Assembly (NCBI GenBank): GCA_024234055.1
Contig: JACKOW010000013.1
Coordinates: 54,398-118,397 of the forward strand
Length of the DNA stretch: 64,000 bases
DNA from: Rhodanobacteraceae bacterium
GTDB lineage: Bacteria; Pseudomonadota; Gammaproteobacteria; Xanthomonadales; SZUA-5
Direction: 5' to 3'
The notes beneath the pieces are model-generated. The model had not been told where the DNA came from, searched no databases, and saw nothing but the letters and a program-made list of their open reading frames with translations. Below, piece by piece: positions 24,804 through 35,752 of this stretch. Made by a program: the position numbers and the translations under genes. Each line of letters begins with the position of its first letter. Positions within the stretch are counted from its first letter, which is position 1.

Positions 24804-27200
24804 TTATTCGAAGCCGTCGGCGAAAGAATCCCAAACTCTGGGATCGCTGTCGGTAACGCTGTTGTTGGCCAGATTGGGGTCGCCGTAGGGCGACTGGACG
24901 GTGGCCGTCACAGTGGCATCGATGGCGTCCAGCAGCGTATCCGCTACCGTTGCGCTGACCTGATAGCTCAGACTCGAACCCTTCGGCATCGGAATCGTCG
25001 TCGAAACAGCGCCGCTTCCGCTGGCTGGGCAGGTGGCCCCGCCAGTGCCCGCGCACGTCCAGGTGACGTTGATGAGTGCCGGCGACAAGCTCTGGACGAT
25101 GGCCACTGCCGGCAGATCGACCACGCTGCTGGTGTTGCTCACCACCACCGAGTAAATGGTGCTGTCGCCCGGAGTCAATGCCGATACCCCATTACTGTTG
25201 CTGACTGAAACGTCAGCCAACAGATCGTCGTTGACGATGGTGCCGGTTCCACGCGATGGGGCGGCCGTGATGCCGACGACGGACGCCGTGCCGAGATCGA
25301 CGAAGAAGGTCTCGTCTGCCTCTGGTGTGGTATCGCCACTGACCGCGACCAGCACGTTGCGCACCTGACCGCTGGCGCCGGTGAAATTCAGGGTACCGGC
25401 CACCGAGGTGTAATCCGATCCCGCCGTGGCGGTTCCATCCATGCTCTGATACGGCAGGGTGAATCCGTCCTGCACATTGCCGGTCAACGTGATGGCGAAT
25501 GAATAGCTGGATGATCCGCTGTCGCCCTCTGCCTCGACGACGTTGTCGATTGCAACCGTGGCAGTGTCATCGTTCACGATGGTGCCGTCGGCTGACCCGT
25601 CGGCGATACTGACCAGCGCATTGCTCGGCGCCCCCAGCACCACGGCGAAGGTTTCATTGGCTTCCACGATGGCGTCGCCCTGCACGGCAACCGTGGCCGT
25701 TTGAGTCTGTCCCGCGGCTCCGGTGAAGCCGAGGCTGGTTCCGGCGGGGATCGCCGTGTAGTCCGACCCGGCCATTGCGCTGCCATCTGAACTCGACACC
25801 GGCACCGTGAACGCGCTGCCGACAGAGCCAGTCAGCGTGACGGTGAACTGGAAACTTGAAGAGCCACCGGTGCCCTCCACCTGACTCACATCCGAAATGG
25901 CCAGAGTGGCGGTATCGTTGTCAGCAATACTCGCCGTGACGTCGGGAATGGCTACGCCGTCATATCCACCGCCGGTCGCCGAATGGGTGATGGTACCGGC
26001 GTGCGGTCCTTCGGTGATCGGGTCATCCACCGCCGAAACGACCACTTGCTGCGGAATGTTCCAGTCGCCGGCCGTGAAGGTGAGTGTCGTCGGCAGCGTG
26101 CTCAACTGGCTGTCGGGCGTCATGGTGATGGTCACGGGCGAACTCGGAATGGTCGTCAGGACCAGGGAATAACTGTCCGTAGCCCCGCCCTCGGTCACCA
26201 GCGTGCTACCACCGCTCTGGGTCAGGACCACGCTGGGCTGACCGCTGGCCAGCAAGGCATTCACGATTCGGTCTGCAGGCAGCTTTCCGGTGCTGAAGCT
26301 GGCAGATCCCGTTGTCAGTGAGAAGGACAGTACCGACAGGCCGCCCTGCGCAGGATCGCGAGCCACCACACGCAGTTGCTGCCCATCGATGGTGGCTGTG
26401 TCCAGAGAAACCCTGCAACAAGCTGCCAGCGGTGCACCGATCGATGACAGACCGCCGCCTGCCTGAATCTGCACCAGTTGAAGCGCAGCTACGCGTGGGC
26501 TGCCGCTGTAACTCTGCAGCAAGCCGTAAACCGATCCCGACGCTGCGGCGAGGGCAGCCAGGCTGGAACCGGCCGGCAAGCTCGTGCTGATGACCAGATT
26601 GCTGCCGCTGGTGGAGAGCGAGAACAGGGTACGGGTACCTGCTGTCTCGGTGCGCAGACGTCCAACGACCAGCAGATTGCCACCGGAGAGAGCGACCAGC
26701 CCGGGTTCCAGCACGCAGCAATCCGCCAGCCCGCTGTGGATCTCGGTCGCAGCACCCGAGGACTTGTTGATGCTGACCAGTCGCACGTCCCCCATCGGGT
26801 TCGCCAGCAGCGCAATCAAGCGCGACGTGGACACTTCATGTTCCAGGCCGAACACGCGATCGCTGGTACCCAGGTTACCCACCACTGCCCCGGCGCCAGT
26901 CACCGTGGAAAAGCGGAGCAGCTGGAGTTCATGGGTGGCCGACGACGGATCCGGTCCAACGGCGTACACCGACTGTCCGGCCAGGTCGAGGGCGCTGCTG
27001 CCCAGACCCAGGCGGCAACAGCCGGGCAGTCCCGGACCCACCGTGCCTAGACTGCCATTGCCGGCATCGACGGTGACCAGCTCAAGGCTGCTGCTGTCGC
27101 GCACATACGACAGGCCATAGATCTGCGCCATGACCTGCGGAGAGAATCCGGCGGCAAGCCCAACCAGGCCTGCGATCAAGCTCCAACGATGCCAGAACAT
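24804..27200 (-). CDS. Secreted protein with two Calx-beta domains, a DUF11 domain and FADGFE tail
   Basis: A 798-residue exoprotein. The signal peptide is residues 1-26 (WSLIAGLVGLAAGFSPQVMA). The first ~310 residues have repeated PGCCRLG / LADCCVLEPG / AACCRVSLD phrases with adjacent cysteine pairs and look like a beta-propeller-type repeat. Two Calx-beta domains follow, each with GSDYTxxxGTLxF and a DDTA or NDD boundary, typical of calcium-binding adhesion proteins. A DUF11-like domain follows, and the protein ends PRVWDSFADGFE. ATG at 27200 has GAGGA nine bases upstream; a GTG at 27209 is too close to that site. It follows the S74-type gene by 12 bp, so they are one operon. Role in attachment is inferred only. 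Confidence 0.8.
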   Translation of the reverse strand: MFWHRWSLIAGLVGLAAGFSPQVMAQIYGLSYVRDSSSLELVTVDAGNGSLGTVGPGLPGCCRLGLGSSALDLAGQSVYAVGPDPSSATHELQLLRFSTVTGAGAVVGNLGTSDRVFGLEHEVSTSRLIALLANPMGDVRLVSINKSSGAATEIHSGLADCCVLEPGLVALSGGNLLVVGRLRTETAGTRTLFSLSTSGSNLVISTSLPAGSSLAALAAASGSVYGLLQSYSGSPRVAALQLVQIQAGGGLSSIGAPLAACCRVSLDTATIDGQQLRVVARDPAQGGLSVLSFSLTTGSASFSTGKLPADRIVNALLASGQPSVVLTQSGGSTLVTEGGATDSYSLVLTTIPSSPVTITMTPDSQLSTLPTTLTFTAGDWNIPQQVVVSAVDDPITEGPHAGTITHSATGGGYDGVAIPDVTASIADNDTATLAISDVSQVEGTGGSSSFQFTVTLTGSVGSAFTVPVSSSDGSAMAGSDYTAIPAGTSLGFTGAAGQTQTATVAVQGDAIVEANETFAVVLGAPSNALVSIADGSADGTIVNDDTATVAIDNVVEAEGDSGSSSYSFAITLTGNVQDGFTLPYQSMDGTATAGSDYTSVAGTLNFTGASGQVRNVLVAVSGDTTPEADETFFVDLGTASVVGITAAPSRGTGTIVNDDLLADVSVSNSNGVSALTPGDSTIYSVVVSNTSSVVDLPAVAIVQSLSPALINVTWTCAGTGGATCPASGSGAVSTTIPMPKGSSLSYQVSATVADTLLDAIDATVTATVQSPYGDPNLANNSVTDSDPRVWDSFADGFE

Positions 27201-27212
27201 GGTCGGCACTCC

Positions 27213-28733
27213 TCAGCGCGGGGCCTGAGTGCGGATTTCCACCTGCTCCAGGGCGGCCTCCAGTCGGGCCAGACGCGCTTCCAGCTCGACAATCCGGCGA
27301 TCGCGCTCGGCGACTTCGGATTGCAGCGCCTTGGTAGCGGCCAGGGCCACACCCGCCACGTCGGCCGGTGCCAGCGAGCGTTCGCTACGCCCAAAACCGA
27401 AGGCAGCATAGAAATCTTCTGCCACCGGCCCGATATGGCGATCGTTGTCGTCGGCGGTGAGGTAATGCCAGGTCCAGATCGGCAAGGAGGACAGTCGGGC
27501 AAGCACCTCATCCCCAGCCATGGCCGCGAAACCACCCTTGCTGGTGCGGCTGGACAGTTGGGTCACGCTACCCGAGACGAAGAGGTTGCCATCCTTGTCC
27601 AGCTCCAGACGGTGATCTTCCGTGTTGGGGTCGCCATCGTCGGACCGCGCGATCAGCAACCACGGGTCCGACACGGGATCCGCGGCACGGAAGACATTCA
27701 GCGCAGCCCCCGGACTGGCCGTCCCCAAGCCGACGTTGCCACTGGCGGAAATTTCCATCGAACTCGTAGGCGCCCCCGGGCGGATACGGAAGGGCAGCCG
27801 CGACGCGTTGGTGACATCGCGCACGAAGTACGCCGTCTCATTACCCGCCACATCCCAGACCTGGGCTGAGAAACCTGAGCTGGTACCCTGCTCAAGGCGA
27901 AGCGTGGGGGTATTTCCGGTGACAAGATGCAGATCCACAACGGGCGTAGCGGTGCGGAAACCTGTGCGCCCCGCAGAATCCACGAAGAACGAATTGTTGG
28001 GCGCACCCGCTGTCACTTTGAACGGAGTAGTGCCGCCGGTGACGTCGTCGATGGCGAGGTATGAGGCGCCGCCATTGGTCTGGTCGTTGGCGGTGATCCG
28101 CCAGTCGCGGCTGGGAAAGCTACCGGTACTGGAGGTGTCGTCAAAATGAATGCGCAGGTTGTTTTCCTTCAGGCGCAGGGTGTCGGCGCCGAAGTTCTCG
28201 TTGTTGACGCAGTCAAAGCCAGCACAGATGCTGCCCTGGACAACCAGATCGTCCGCGATCACCTGATCCTTGTTCCCCGCCTCGCGGGTCGGACCTGAGG
28301 CAGACTTGCCACCGACTGAAGGCGAATCCACATCCGATTCGCTGCCCAGCATGGGCTGAAACTGTCCGCCCTGAATGAAAAACACACCGGAACGCAGGGG
28401 AATTTCAGCCGGCCAGTTCGCTGGAACGGAGAAGTCGCCGTCCTGCCGTGCAGACTGCAACTGGTCGCGGCTGCCAGCATCCACAACCGGCGCGAAGCCA
28501 AGCTCCCACTGGTAGGTACCGTCTGCGAGCTGCGTACCATCCGGCAGTTGCGCCCGGATCTCCACTCGCTGCCCGGCAGCGAATTGTTGCTGTATCACCT
28601 TCCCGCTTGGGGATACCACCCGCAAGGTTGCAGCTGCGGTCCCCGACGGGCGCTCGAACTGGAAACTGGGGCTGGCCTGGGCCTGGGCATATCCGCTGAT
28701 CAGAAGGGCGGCAACGAGCAGATTCAGACGCAT
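27213..28733 (-). CDS. Secreted tail-fibre-like protein with C-terminal S74 chaperone domain
   Basis: About 506 residues. Residues 1-21 are a signal peptide (LNLLVAALLISGYAQAQ). The middle is Gly/Asp/Thr-rich with phrases like GRTGFRTATPVVDLHLVTG and GNVGLGTASPGAALNV, as in head fibres and YadA-like passenger stalks. Near the C-terminus SSRTSKGGFAAM and PIWTWHYLTADDNDRHIGP, then EDFYAAFGFG, resemble the Peptidase_S74 intramolecular chaperone that trims trimeric fibres. It finishes with a coiled coil (RDRRIVELEARLARLEAALEQ). The Sec signal and lack of phage genes nearby suggest a cell-surface trimer rather than prophage. The ATG at 28733 has GGGGAAA upstream. It is first in a two-gene unit with the Calx-beta protein. 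Confidence 0.78.
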   Translation of the reverse strand: MRLNLLVAALLISGYAQAQASPSFQFERPSGTAAATLRVVSPSGKVIQQQFAAGQRVEIRAQLPDGTQLADGTYQWELGFAPVVDAGSRDQLQSARQDGDFSVPANWPAEIPLRSGVFFIQGGQFQPMLGSESDVDSPSVGGKSASGPTREAGNKDQVIADDLVVQGSICAGFDCVNNENFGADTLRLKENNLRIHFDDTSSTGSFPSRDWRITANDQTNGGASYLAIDDVTGGTTPFKVTAGAPNNSFFVDSAGRTGFRTATPVVDLHLVTGNTPTLRLEQGTSSGFSAQVWDVAGNETAYFVRDVTNASRLPFRIRPGAPTSSMEISASGNVGLGTASPGAALNVFRAADPVSDPWLLIARSDDGDPNTEDHRLELDKDGNLFVSGSVTQLSSRTSKGGFAAMAGDEVLARLSSLPIWTWHYLTADDNDRHIGPVAEDFYAAFGFGRSERSLAPADVAGVALAATKALQSEVAERDRRIVELEARLARLEAALEQVEIRTQAPR

Positions 28734-28958
28734 GACTTTCCCCGAGGTTCGAAGGTACGGTTGTAGCTGGCAATGGTACCTCGCGGGAGCAGCCCGACCC
28801 AAGCATCTGGCACGGTTGTTGATCATGCGAAGATCAACCGGCTGTTCCGGCCCAGGGCTCGGGTGGTTCCTGGTCATGCAGGGGCGCGAAGTCCGATCCG
28901 CCAATGGTGCAGAGTGTCTCTGGCCTGCCCCTCTGATGATTACCAGGCGTTCGGAGAG

Positions 28959-28978
28959 CGCGCGGCAGACGCCGCGCG
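28959..28978 (-). terminator. Hairpin after the isoamylase gene
   Basis: CGCGCGGC, loop AGAC, GCCGCGCG: a perfect 8-bp stem 20 bp past the isoamylase stop on its strand. There is no T-run. Confidence 0.5.
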
Positions 28979-28997
28979 AACGCGCTTCGAGGCCAGG

Positions 28998-31331
<2,334 letters not shown>

Positions 31332-31556
31332 GTGATTCCTCCCCAGGAAACGTCAGAGTCTTCACCGCGGCCCTGAAAGCCGAGCTTTCCCCAAAGCCAC
31401 CGGGGCTTTCACGCCCCGTCGTTGCGGTGTGGCGCAATTACACGCCACTCAGTGCCAGAAAGCTGAACCCGGGCGGAATTTGCAAACGTATTCATCTGCG
31501 AAGACGGCAGTTCCAGCCGACGGACGGTAGCGAGAGCGGCGAGCACAAGGTGCGAA

Positions 31557-31740
31557 TGCGTCATTGCGATCCACCTGTTTCGGCCCAACACTGCGCACGG
31601 GCCATGAACCCGGTGTCGTAGGTCATGTTGTCCGCGTCAGCGGACTACGTGACATCGAATTGCGTCACGTAGCTCGCTACGCGAGCAACGTGACCTACAA
31701 CAGCAAATCAACAACTTGCGATATGGGTTCATGGAGAGGA
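31557..31740. repeat. ~190 bp MITE-like repeat (copy 1, interrupted)
   Basis: It opens with GCGTCATTGCGATCCACCTG and closes with CAACAACTTGCGATATGGG and TTCATGGAGAG, as in the copies at 34083-34275 and 47194-47385. The middle is replaced by a CTACGTGAC hairpin (31645-31698). Confidence 0.8.
31645..31698. repeat. CTACGTGAC hairpin repeat (copy 2)
   Basis: CTACGTGAC, 10-base loop, GTCACGTAG, then AACGTGACCTAC. It is embedded inside the MITE-like repeat. Confidence 0.8.
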
Positions 31741-31850
31741 ACAAAGTGACGAAGCAATCCAGTGCATGTCGGCCCGCCTCTGGATTGCTTCTCCCGGATC
31801 AAGTCCGGGGTCGCCATGACGCGGAGTGAGGCGCTTTGGTAGGTCCAGAT

Positions 31851-31910
31851 CGCGCGGCCGCTCTTGATCTGCACAGTACGCAAAGCGGCGCCGCAGCGCG
31901 GCGCCCTCCA
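31851..31910. repeat. GC-rich palindromic repeat (copy 2)
   Basis: CGCGCGGCCGCTCTTGATCT followed by GCAAAGCGGCGCCGCAGCGC and GGCGCCCTCCA; closest to the copy at 43963-44037. The left GGAGGG end is missing. Confidence 0.8.
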
Positions 31911-32119
31911 CAGCCGCCGCCCGCTGCTCAGCTTTCCGTAGTCGCTGCCATTCAAGTAAATCAATGACGTGCGGCATGGGTTTATGGAGAGCCACCTTTT
32001 CCCTTGGTGAAATGCCCACAAGCCATGAACCTCCACCGTCATCCCGGCGCCCTGATCTCCAACCGCCAATCGCCACCTTCTGCACCAACTGACCGCAATC
32101 TCGTGGCGCTCTTTCGCGC

Positions 32120-33055
32120 CTACCGACAACTGCGCGCCGATTCACTGTAGACGAAGGCTTCCATGCCCAGCTCGCCTTCTCGCGCACGAGCGCCGAGTTG
32201 GTAGCTGGTGTCGGCTCGCACCACCAGTTTCATCGTCAACAGGGCGCGATCGGTGCGGCTGACACGTGCGCCTTCAGGATCTCGCGGCATGCCTGGGTCC
32301 GGCTTGTTCAGCTGGTCTTCTGGCGCCATCGCGGTTTCCCCAAGCCGGGTCCGAACCTCCTGAAGGCGAGATTCCTGCAGCATGCCCAGGCGCGGACGCG
32401 TCCGCAGCGTCAGCACGTATTGCCCCGCGGGCAAGGTCAGTCGGCCTATCAGATCGGTGGGCGCGGGCTTGCCATCCACTTCCAGAATGTCGACCTTGGC
32501 GACGCCGCCATAGGTCTTGGCGCCCCCGCTGACAAAGCCGCAGCCGCTGGGTTGGTCAGCGGCTGCCGCCGCCACGGTCAGGGTATAGGCCGGAATCCGG
32601 ATCAGATCAGCCGCGCCATTCACGATCAGGGGCTGTTTGCCGCGCAGCAAGGTCATCTGCACCTGCCCGTCATCACTGGCCAGCGCCTCCTTCAGACGTG
32701 CCACCAGACCGTCGGCCTCGACCATGGAATAGCCATTGATGTCGACGATCTGATCGCCCACGGCCAGGCCCATGCGCTCGCCCGCACCACCCGGGGTCAG
32801 CGCCAACACGATCAGTCCCTCCGGTGCGGTGCTGCGCACATCGAGCACGGCGCCAAGTTCGAAGCGCTGCTGCTCGGGATGGCTGATGGCGAGCGGCTCT
32901 CCAGGTGCGCCGCTGCGCACCACGGTATCGGCGATGGCGTCGTCGACCGCTCGGCCCAGCTCCGATTCCAGGGCACCGCGCGCGTCACTCTGGGCGTGTG
33001 CGCCGAAATGGGCCATGGCCAGGGCGCAGCTGATGAGTCTTAGTTGGGTATTCAT
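32120..33055 (-). CDS. Secreted PDZ-domain protein
   Basis: A 311-residue protein with a signal peptide (residues 1-21, SCALAMAHFGAHAQS). A PDZ domain covers roughly 66-150: GAVLDV, a GLIVLALTPGGAGERMGLAVGDQIVDING carboxylate/turn region, and later LLRGK. No protease catalytic triad or other enzyme motif is seen. The last ~160 residues are unassigned and include two cysteines (GCGF and SARSC). AGGAG lies upstream of the ATG at 33055. It follows the putative anti-sigma gene by 9 bp, in an operon with an ECF sigma factor, so it may take part in periplasmic signal sensing. That link is inferred from position. Confidence 0.75.
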   Translation of the reverse strand: MNTQLRLISCALAMAHFGAHAQSDARGALESELGRAVDDAIADTVVRSGAPGEPLAISHPEQQRFELGAVLDVRSTAPEGLIVLALTPGGAGERMGLAVGDQIVDINGYSMVEADGLVARLKEALASDDGQVQMTLLRGKQPLIVNGAADLIRIPAYTLTVAAAAADQPSGCGFVSGGAKTYGGVAKVDILEVDGKPAPTDLIGRLTLPAGQYVLTLRTRPRLGMLQESRLQEVRTRLGETAMAPEDQLNKPDPGMPRDPEGARVSRTDRALLTMKLVVRADTSYQLGARAREGELGMEAFVYSESARSCR

Positions 33056-33064
33056 GGCTATCTC

Positions 33065-33484
33065 CTAGATGCGAACAGTGGTGTGGCGGGGTGTTTCCGG
33101 AACCGGCAGTTCTTGCCCGCGCAGGATCTGCTCACGCTGTTGCCACAGTGGCGCCAGCTCGGCGTCGCTGGCGCCATCCAGTACCCGCCGCTGCAGTTCG
33201 CGATCGAGCGCCCGCAGGGCGGTGGTCTGGTAGGTGGGCTCCGGCGGTAAGGACTGCGTGGCTTGCGGAAGCGTTGCAGGCTGATGCCAGAGCAGCACCG
33301 GCACCGCCGCCAGCATCAGCGCTGCCGCCATCGCATAGGGCCAGCGCGCCCGCGGTCGCCGTTGCGGCTTGAACTCGGCTACGTGGGCGGCCTGCAGGGC
33401 CAGCCACACGGAGGGCGGCGGCGATTCCTCGGGCAACTGCGCCAGACGCTGACGCAGCGCGTGCAGCTCGGATTCCGTGCTCAT
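33065..33484 (-). CDS. Putative anti-sigma factor (single-pass membrane protein)
   Basis: About 139 residues. The first ~45 are a charged helical cytoplasmic region (SELHALRQRLAQLPEE), then a membrane segment near 52-68 (WPYAMAAALMLAAVPVLLW), then a ~70-residue periplasmic tail with an ALRALDRELQRRVLDG helix. There is no zinc-binding HxxxCxxC motif, so it is not a ZAS-type anti-sigma. It overlaps the upstream sigma factor gene by ATGA at 33481-33484, the usual layout of an ECF sigma/anti-sigma pair. Function rests on that context and the topology; direct homology was not recognised. Confidence 0.6.
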   Translation of the reverse strand: MSTESELHALRQRLAQLPEESPPPSVWLALQAAHVAEFKPQRRPRARWPYAMAAALMLAAVPVLLWHQPATLPQATQSLPPEPTYQTTALRALDRELQRRVLDGASDAELAPLWQQREQILRGQELPVPETPRHTTVRI

Positions 33485-34017
33485 TCGAATACCTCGGCGT
33501 TCAATTTCAATCGGGCCACAGCCCGCGACAACAGCGACTTTGACCAGCTCTCGCTGCGCCCATAGCGCTCGGCGAGTTCCTTGTGCGACCAGCCTTCCAT
33601 CAGGGTCAGCCACAGCACGCTGCGGGCCATTGGCGAGAGTTCGGCCATGGCGGCCGCCAGGTCCAGCGCGCGTCCGCGGTCATCGCCGTCTGCCGGCAGC
33701 TCAGGAATCTCGTCCAGTTCCACGGTCGGGCGCTCGCGGCGCTGCTGATCGATGGCCAGATTGGCGGTGATGCGTTTCAGCCAGGGCCCCAGAGCTGCGC
33801 CGTCGCGGAATCCGGCCAGACCTCGGAGCGCCCGCAGAAAGGTCTCCTGGGTCAGATCTTCGGCCTGGCTGCGGCACCCGCTCAAACGCAGTGCCAAGCT
33901 GAACACCGCCGCCGAGTGGCGCAAATACAGCGCGGCAAAGGCGGCGTGATCACCGCCCCTGGCTTGTGCCAGCCAGGTTTGTTCGGAGTCATGGTCGTGG
34001 GCGAATGGCGGGTTCAT
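33481..34017 (-). CDS. ECF-type RNA polymerase sigma factor
   Basis: A 178-residue sigma-70 family protein with region 2 (FAALYLRHSAAVFSLALRLSG, then SQAEDLTQETFLRALRGL, the -10 recognition helix) and region 4 (MAELSPMARSVLWLTLMEGWSHKELAERYGRSESWSKSLLSRA, the -35 helix-turn-helix). There is no C-terminal extension. It redirects RNA polymerase to a small regulon, probably under control of the overlapping anti-sigma gene. The third gene of the operon encodes a PDZ protein. The cue and target promoters are not evident. Confidence 0.92.
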   Translation of the reverse strand: MNPPFAHDHDSEQTWLAQARGGDHAAFAALYLRHSAAVFSLALRLSGCRSQAEDLTQETFLRALRGLAGFRDGAALGPWLKRITANLAIDQQRRERPTVELDEIPELPADGDDRGRALDLAAAMAELSPMARSVLWLTLMEGWSHKELAERYGRSESWSKSLLSRAVARLKLNAEVFE

Positions 34018-34082
34018 GGTCAGCTATACGGTGGCAGGAGTTGATTCGTCGCAACCACCCATAGGCCCCTGTCCAAAGTTTC

Positions 34083-34275
34083 TTGATGCGTCATTGCGAG
34101 CCGCCTGTTTCGGCCCGACGCTGCACGCCGGCCATGACCCCCCCGGCGTCATTGCGACCCCGGACTTGATCCGGGGGAAGCAATCCGGGGATGTGCGGCG
34201 CTACCCTGGATTGCTTCGTCGCTGCGCTCCTCGCAATGACGCATCAACAACTTACGATATGGGCTCATGAAGAGG
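34083..34275. repeat. ~190 bp MITE-like repeat (copy 2)
   Basis: Ends TCATTGCGAG and CTCGCAATGA are inverted. Inside is the palindrome CCGGACTTGATCCGG, then GGAAGCAATCC facing GGATTGCTTC. About 90% similar by eye to 47194-47385. It fills most of the 290-bp gap between the sigma factor and the NADAR gene. Confidence 0.85.
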
Positions 34276-34309
34276 AACGAAGGCCCGTCGGATCGGCGAT
34301 CATCCATCC

Positions 34310-34906
34310 ATGCAAGCCGCCCTTAGCCTCGACGAACTCAAACGCCAGATCCATGCCGGCGTCCGTTTCCCTCACCTGTATTTCTGGAGCCACGAAGGAC
34401 CCGCGGATCGCGACGTGGGCAAGAGCTGCCTGAGCCAGTGGTATCCGGCGCGTTTCCGGGTCGACTCGGTGGCCTATCCCAGTGCCGAGCACTACATGAT
34501 GGCCGAGAAGGCGCGCTTCTTTGGCGATTCGGCCAAGCGCCAGCAGATCCTGCAGGCACCAACGCCCGCCGCCGCCAAGGCACTGGGGCGTGAGGTCGGA
34601 AACTTCGATGCGGATCGTTGGAGCCAGGCCCGCGTCGACATCGTGATCGCCGGCAATCTGGCCAAGTTCGCGCAGAACCCGGCGCTGGAGGCATTTCTGA
34701 TGGGTACCGGCGACCAGATTCTGGTCGAAGCCAGTCCGGTAGACCTGATCTGGGGTATTGGACTCGCCGAAAACGATCCTGCCGCGGCAGACCCCTGGGC
34801 CTGGCGTGGCGAGAACCTGCTCGGCTTCGCGCTGATGGCCGTGCGCGAGAAGCTGATCGCCGGGCAAGCCCACGATCACGGTCACGGCTGGAGCCTCGAC
34901 GAGTAG
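34310..34906 (+). CDS. NADAR-family protein (YbiA/RibX-like N-glycosidase)
   Basis: A 198-residue protein with family motifs LYFWSHEG, LSQWYPARF, SAEHYMMAEKARFFGD and WSQARVDIVIAGNLAKF, finishing GENLLGFALMAVREKL. NADAR proteins such as E. coli YbiA cleave N-glycosidic bonds of riboflavin-pathway intermediates, and some remove ADP-ribose from guanine in DNA as antitoxins. No DarT-like toxin gene is adjacent, so a metabolic clean-up role is more likely than an antitoxin one. No clear ribosome site precedes the ATG at 34310. The stop lies within GTAGGTCACGTTG, a fragment of the hairpin repeat family. Confidence 0.88.
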   Translation: MQAALSLDELKRQIHAGVRFPHLYFWSHEGPADRDVGKSCLSQWYPARFRVDSVAYPSAEHYMMAEKARFFGDSAKRQQILQAPTPAAAKALGREVGNFDADRWSQARVDIVIAGNLAKFAQNPALEAFLMGTGDQILVEASPVDLIWGIGLAENDPAAADPWAWRGENLLGFALMAVREKLIAGQAHDHGHGWSLDE

Positions 34907-34991
34907 GTCACGTTGGCCATCATTCACCGGCCCCCGAGCCCTGTCCGCTGACATTGATTAGACTCTGGACATCGCAAACCAGGTGCCCGGG

Positions 34992-35513
34992 ATGAAATCG
35001 CTGATCGACCAGCTGGCCAATTACGCCAGCTATCACCGTGACACGCGCAATATCGCCACCCACTTTGCCGGCATTCCGATGATCGTGCTGGCCGTCGCCG
35101 TGCTGCTGTCGCGCCCGGCCTTGCTGATCAACGGGATCGCGCTGTCGCCGGCGGTGCTGCTGAGCCTGATCGCAATCGGCTACTACGCGGCGCTGGACCT
35201 GCGCTACGGCATGGTCATGGGCGTGCTCTTCGCCGGGATGCTGTGGCTGGCCCATTGGCTGGCCTGGCAATCCATCGCCTACTGGCTGTCCGCCGGCATC
35301 GGACTGTTCGTGATCGGCTGGGCGCTGCAGTTCCTAGGCCACTATTACGAAGGCCGCAAGCCGGCCTTCGTCGATGATCTGATGGGCCTGGCCATCGGCC
35401 CGCTGTTCGTGCTGGCCGAAGCCGGATTCCTGCTGGGGCTGCGCAATGACGTGCGCGCAGCCATCGAAGAGAGGGTCGGGCCGACCCGCACCGGCACGGC
35501 TGCGCAGGAATAA
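34992..35513 (+). CDS. DUF962/Mpo1-like membrane protein
   Basis: About 173 residues with four membrane segments. Motifs NIATHFAGIP near the N-terminus and QFLGHYYEGRKPAF are those of the DUF962/Mpo1 family; yeast Mpo1 is an iron-dependent dioxygenase that alpha-oxidises 2-hydroxy fatty acids. The His residues in NIATHF and QFLGH are the putative iron ligands. The start is ATG at 34992; a GTG at 34983 is also in frame. The gene stands between NADAR and a sulfotransferase with no obvious operon link. Confidence 0.82.
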   Translation: MKSLIDQLANYASYHRDTRNIATHFAGIPMIVLAVAVLLSRPALLINGIALSPAVLLSLIAIGYYAALDLRYGMVMGVLFAGMLWLAHWLAWQSIAYWLSAGIGLFVIGWALQFLGHYYEGRKPAFVDDLMGLAIGPLFVLAEAGFLLGLRNDVRAAIEERVGPTRTGTAAQE

Positions 35514-35598
35514 TGATCAGAGCGGTGTCTTGCAACTCGCGTTGACCGCGCAGCGGGCTGCGTCACCTGCCAGACACCGCTAGCACCTGAATAAGAGA

Positions 35599-35730
35599 TT
35601 GTCCGCAAAGGACGCAAAGTACGCGAAGGATTCAATAGCCGGCTGGCTGAGCGGCGACCTGGGTCGAATCGCGCCAACTGCCATATCGGATTGGCTCTAC
35701 TTTGCGTCCTTTGCGCTCTTTGCGGACAAA
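35599..35730. repeat. Inverted-arm repeat pair (70-bp spacer)
   Basis: Left arm 35599-35630 (TTGTCCGCAAAGGACGCAAA start) and right arm 35701-35730 (ends TTTGCGGACAAA) are inverted. The right arm ends about 20 bp before the sulfotransferase start. Confidence 0.85.
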
Positions 35731-35752
35731 AACAACTGCCCCGGAGCCACCC

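Larger units (their letters stand above)
31332..32119. other. Repeat-filled non-coding gap
   Basis: About 790 bp with no convincing gene. It holds part of the ~190 bp MITE-like repeat (31557-31740) interrupted by the CTACGTGAC hairpin, a fragment with the CCGGACTTGATCCGG palindrome near 31795, a GC-rich palindrome (31851-31910), and another MITE end near 31970-32030. The isoamylase promoter must lie in the first ~150 bp. Confidence 0.7.

Noticed and set aside
27213..28733. S74-type gene considered as part of a prophage
   Set aside because: It has a Sec signal peptide and no head, tail or integrase genes are adjacent.
34310..34906. NADAR protein considered as the antitoxin of a DarT-type toxin pair
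   Set aside because: No DarT-like gene lies on either side.
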